NCBI GenBank assembly: GCA_947492475.1
Contig: CANLNM010000006.1
Location: 124,001-188,000 of the forward strand
Length of the DNA: 64,000 bases
DNA from: an uncultured Paracoccaceae bacterium
Lineage (GTDB): Bacteria > Pseudomonadota > Alphaproteobacteria > Rhodobacterales > Rhodobacteraceae
Direction of reading: 5' to 3'
This document shows positions 62,196-64,000 of this stretch, piece after piece. The translations under genes were made by a program, and so were the position numbers. Below the pieces are notes generated by a model. The model did not search any database, had not been told where the DNA came from, and saw nothing but the letters and a program-made list of their open reading frames with translations. Every line of letters starts with the position of its first letter. Positions within the stretch are counted from its first letter, which is position 1.

Positions 62196-63092
62196 ATGCA
62201 GCCCAATTATCTTTTTGTTGTGGGTGCGCCCAAATGCGGCACGACCACAATTGCGCATGTGCTGGGGCGTCATCGCGATGTCTGTTTGGCCGCATCCAAG
62301 GAACCGCGTTTCTTTACGGATTATGGCAGCCGCACATGGCATGGCCCCATGGGACAGGCTTTCGCTGAAAGCATGGTCACGGACCGCATCGCGTATGAGG
62401 CTGAGTTCGCCGCCAACCCGCAGGCCGCCTGGCGCATTGATGCGTCCACCGATTATCTGAGCTGTCCTGCCTCGGCCGAAATAATCCGGGACTTTGCCGA
62501 TTCCATTGCCCCGGCACACGTTCAGGTGGTGATTGCCGTGCGCGACCCGGTGAAACGTATTTTGTCCGAATACCGGCATACGACCCGCGACGGGCATGAG
62601 CGGCTGACATTGATGCAATCGATGGCCGCCGAACCGGATCGGATCGCGGCGGGCTGGCATCCGCTGTTTCATCATATGGCGCGGACGCAATACAGCACCC
62701 AGATCGCCCGGTATCGATCCGTTCTCGGGGATCGAGTGACGATTGTGGATTATCACAGTCTTGATGCGGAACTGGACCGGATTTGGGGGCTGATGAACCT
62801 GACGCCAGTTCCGATTGAGGCCACACCGCGGATGAACACCAGCCACAAACCCAAATTGCGATGGGTGCGCAAAATCCTGCGAAATCAGACCACGCTGGCT
62901 ACTGCACGCGCGATTGTTCCTAAATCCATGCGCCGTGGTATTCGTCAGGGGATCGAGACCGCGAACACCGACAGGTTGGTTGCAACCGATGCTGATGTAA
63001 TCGCGCTCAGACAAATGCTTGGCCCGGAAATTCAGAGATGCCTCGACGATCCATTGATCCCGACATCGGCGTGGAGTTTGGGCGAAACCTGA
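62196..63092 (+). CDS. Sulfotransferase-like protein inserted between sucD and sucA
   Basis: This 298-residue protein has the PAPS-binding loop VGAPKCGTTTIAHVLGRH near residue 8 and a 3'-phosphate motif IAVRDPVKRILSEYRH near residue 110, as in heparan-type sulfotransferases. It is on the opposite strand to the suc genes, so it breaks the usual sucCD-sucAB continuity. It differs from the sulfotransferase at 26513. The acceptor is unknown; a surface glycan is likely. The ATG at 62196 begins MQPNYLFV. Confidence 0.85.
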   Translation: MQPNYLFVVGAPKCGTTTIAHVLGRHRDVCLAASKEPRFFTDYGSRTWHGPMGQAFAESMVTDRIAYEAEFAANPQAAWRIDASTDYLSCPASAEIIRDFADSIAPAHVQVVIAVRDPVKRILSEYRHTTRDGHERLTLMQSMAAEPDRIAAGWHPLFHHMARTQYSTQIARYRSVLGDRVTIVDYHSLDAELDRIWGLMNLTPVPIEATPRMNTSHKPKLRWVRKILRNQTTLATARAIVPKSMRRGIRQGIETANTDRLVATDADVIALRQMLGPEIQRCLDDPLIPTSAWSLGET

Positions 63093-63392
63093 TTGTTTGG
63101 TTTCCTTGTTATCGTCAAACTCACCCATTGCCAGGGCATCGGCCCGGCAGTCTGGGAAAGTCAGATAATCACAAGAGCAACACACGTGGTCAAACTTTCT
63201 GCGCGTTGAAGGCAGAACATGCCGGAACAGATTTTTGTCGCGCCAGTAGAGCGCCAGCATTCACTGCTGAACTGCGCATACAAGCGACGGCGAAGATCTG
63301 AGTCATCATGGCGTATTCCAAACCATTAGATCGTTAGATTTCGGTGTGGCGACAATCGCCGCCGCACCGGGTTTTATGACCCTTTGGGTTGC
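63093..63392. other. Intergenic stretch downstream of the sulfotransferase
   Basis: This 300-base region lies between the convergent sulfotransferase and sucD stops. A short plus-strand frame overlapping its start has no supporting motif or Shine-Dalgarno. I see no clear terminator, tRNA or repeat in it. Confidence 0.4.
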
Positions 63393-64000
63393 TTAGCCGA
63401 TCGCTTTCAGCACGGCTTCGCCCAATGTGGCAGGGCTATCGGCAACCACGATGCCAGCGGCGCGCATGGCTTCGATTTTGGATTCAGCATCGCCTTTGCC
63501 ACCAGCAACAATCGCGCCAGCGTGACCCATGCGACGACCCGGAGGCGCCGTGCGGCCAGCGATGAAACCAGCGACGGGTTTCCAACGGCCTTTTTTCTTT
63601 TGCTCGGCCAGGAATTCAGCGGCTTCTTCTTCTGCAGAACCCCCGATTTCACCGATCATGATGATGGATTGTGTTTCATCATCGTCCAGGAACAGGTCCA
63701 GCACGTCGATATGTTCCGTGCCTTTGATTGGATCGCCGCCGATGCCCACCGCTGTGGACTGGCCCAGACCAATGTCAGAGGTCTGTTTCACGGCCTCATA
63801 GGTCAGGGTGCCGGAACGGGACACAACGCCAACCGACCCACGTTTGTGGATATGGCCGGGCATAATGCCGATTTTGCACGCATCCGGGGTGATCACGCCG
63901 GGGCAGTTTGGCCCGATCAGGCGCGATTTGGACCCTTCTAGGGACCGCTGAACGCGCATCATGTCCAGCACAGGAATGCCTTCGGTGATACAGATGATCA
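63393..64000 (-). CDS. sucD: Succinyl-CoA synthetase alpha subunit (partial, runs off right edge)
   Basis: About 202 C-terminal residues are visible; the frame is open to the edge, reading [13 protein letters not shown] upstream of the first Met. The ligase motif [27 protein letters not shown] and [16 protein letters not shown] match SucD, and the active-site histidine region GHAGAIV is present (phosphohistidine). It forms succinyl-CoA/succinate interconversion in the TCA cycle, the step after SucAB. The 5' end, and probably sucC, lies outside the window. Confidence 0.95.
   Translation of the reverse strand, partial: IICITEGIPVLDMMRVQRSLEGSKSRLIGPNCPGVITPDACKIGIMPGHIHKRGSVGVVSRSGTLTYEAVKQTSDIGLGQSTAVGIGGDPIKGTEHIDVLDLFLDDDETQSIIMIGEIGGSAEEEAAEFLAEQKKKGRWKPVAGFIAGRTAPPGRRMGHAGAIVAGGKGDAESKIEAMRAAGIVVADSPATLGEAVLKAIG

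Noticed and set aside
62028-63260. A 410-codon minus-strand frame opposite the sulfotransferase
   Set aside because: Low-complexity, His- and Arg-rich translation with no domain; the plus strand carries clear PAPS-binding motifs.
63038-63301. Short plus-strand frame after the sulfotransferase
   Set aside because: Overlaps the end of the sulfotransferase in another frame and lacks motif and ribosome-binding site.
1-64000. CRISPR arrays, insertion sequences, tRNA or rRNA genes
   Set aside because: No regularly spaced repeats, transposase motifs or recognisable tRNA/rRNA sequences were seen.

Overview
The window is about 64 kb of a marine-type alphaproteobacterial chromosome, very probably Rhodobacteraceae (Roseobacter group). 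The evidence is a split F0 ATP synthase operon with b and b' subunits, the sucD/sucA/sucB/lpdA order, glcDEF, a MoxR-DUF58-DUF4159 operon divergent from DUF1285, a GT14 plus sulfotransferase pair, and many DMT exporters. The product names come from protein motifs read by eye; no database search was run. I see no rRNA, tRNA, CRISPR array, insertion sequence or prophage.

Layout. 1-8.4 kb: reductive pyrimidine (uracil/thymine) degradation, comprising an ABC importer (permease cut by the left edge), dihydropyrimidinase, a small lipoprotein, an N-carbamoyl amidohydrolase, a RutR-type regulator with a perfect RutR operator, and dihydropyrimidine dehydrogenase PreA/PreT. 8.5-16 kb: regulators (MocR, LysR, ArsR), a flavin-binding protein, a GNAT, a Gfo/Idh/MocA oxidoreductase and two DMT exporters. 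16.0-18.7 kb: atpI-B-E-F'-F with an internal hairpin and a strong terminator. 18.7-30.4 kb: a secreted LCCL-domain protein, a GntR regulator, a low-GC SUKH immunity-like gene, an OmpA lipoprotein, an Ada/Ogt repair protein, a desaturase, nth, a PfkB kinase, a Tag-like protein, a divergent sulfotransferase/GT14 pair, a HIT protein and small proteins. 30.4-33.2 kb: polA. 33.2-34.8 kb: an hsp20 unit and a trypsin-like protease. 34.8-38.8 kb: glycolate oxidase glcDEF. 38.9-47 kb: membrane proteins and the MoxR/DUF58/DUF4159/GATase-like operon. 47-55.4 kb: DUF1285, hydroxypyruvate isomerase, a VOC protein, a WYL regulator, an ECF sigma/VWA pair, a phytase-like secreted protein and a TerB-like membrane protein. 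55.5-64 kb: lpdA, MAPEG, a zinc-ribbon protein, sucB, sucA, a sulfotransferase on the opposite strand, and partial sucD.

Most interesting region. The minus-strand hsp20 gene (33363-33830) appears to carry RNA control at both ends. Upstream there is a near-consensus heat-shock sigma (RpoH) promoter, then an approximately 84-nt leader of three hairpins. The last hairpin buries the Shine-Dalgarno sequence opposite a UUGCU motif with a single bulged G, which is the hallmark of a ROSE RNA thermometer. Directly after the stop codon lie four tandem hairpins and a rho-independent terminator. Two of the four loops display CCCUCCC, like the 'cuckoo' anti-Shine-Dalgarno sRNAs (CcsR family) of Rhodobacter. 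G.U wobbles that become A.C mismatches on the other strand fix the orientation of the array. I regard this two-ended thermometer-plus-3'UTR-sRNA arrangement as the best candidate for something undescribed.

Other points of note are a MocR regulator lacking its PLP lysine, an orphan LacI-type operator, an 11-bp hairpin between atpE and atpF', a two-lipoyl-domain SucB, and a sulfotransferase inserted between sucD and sucA.
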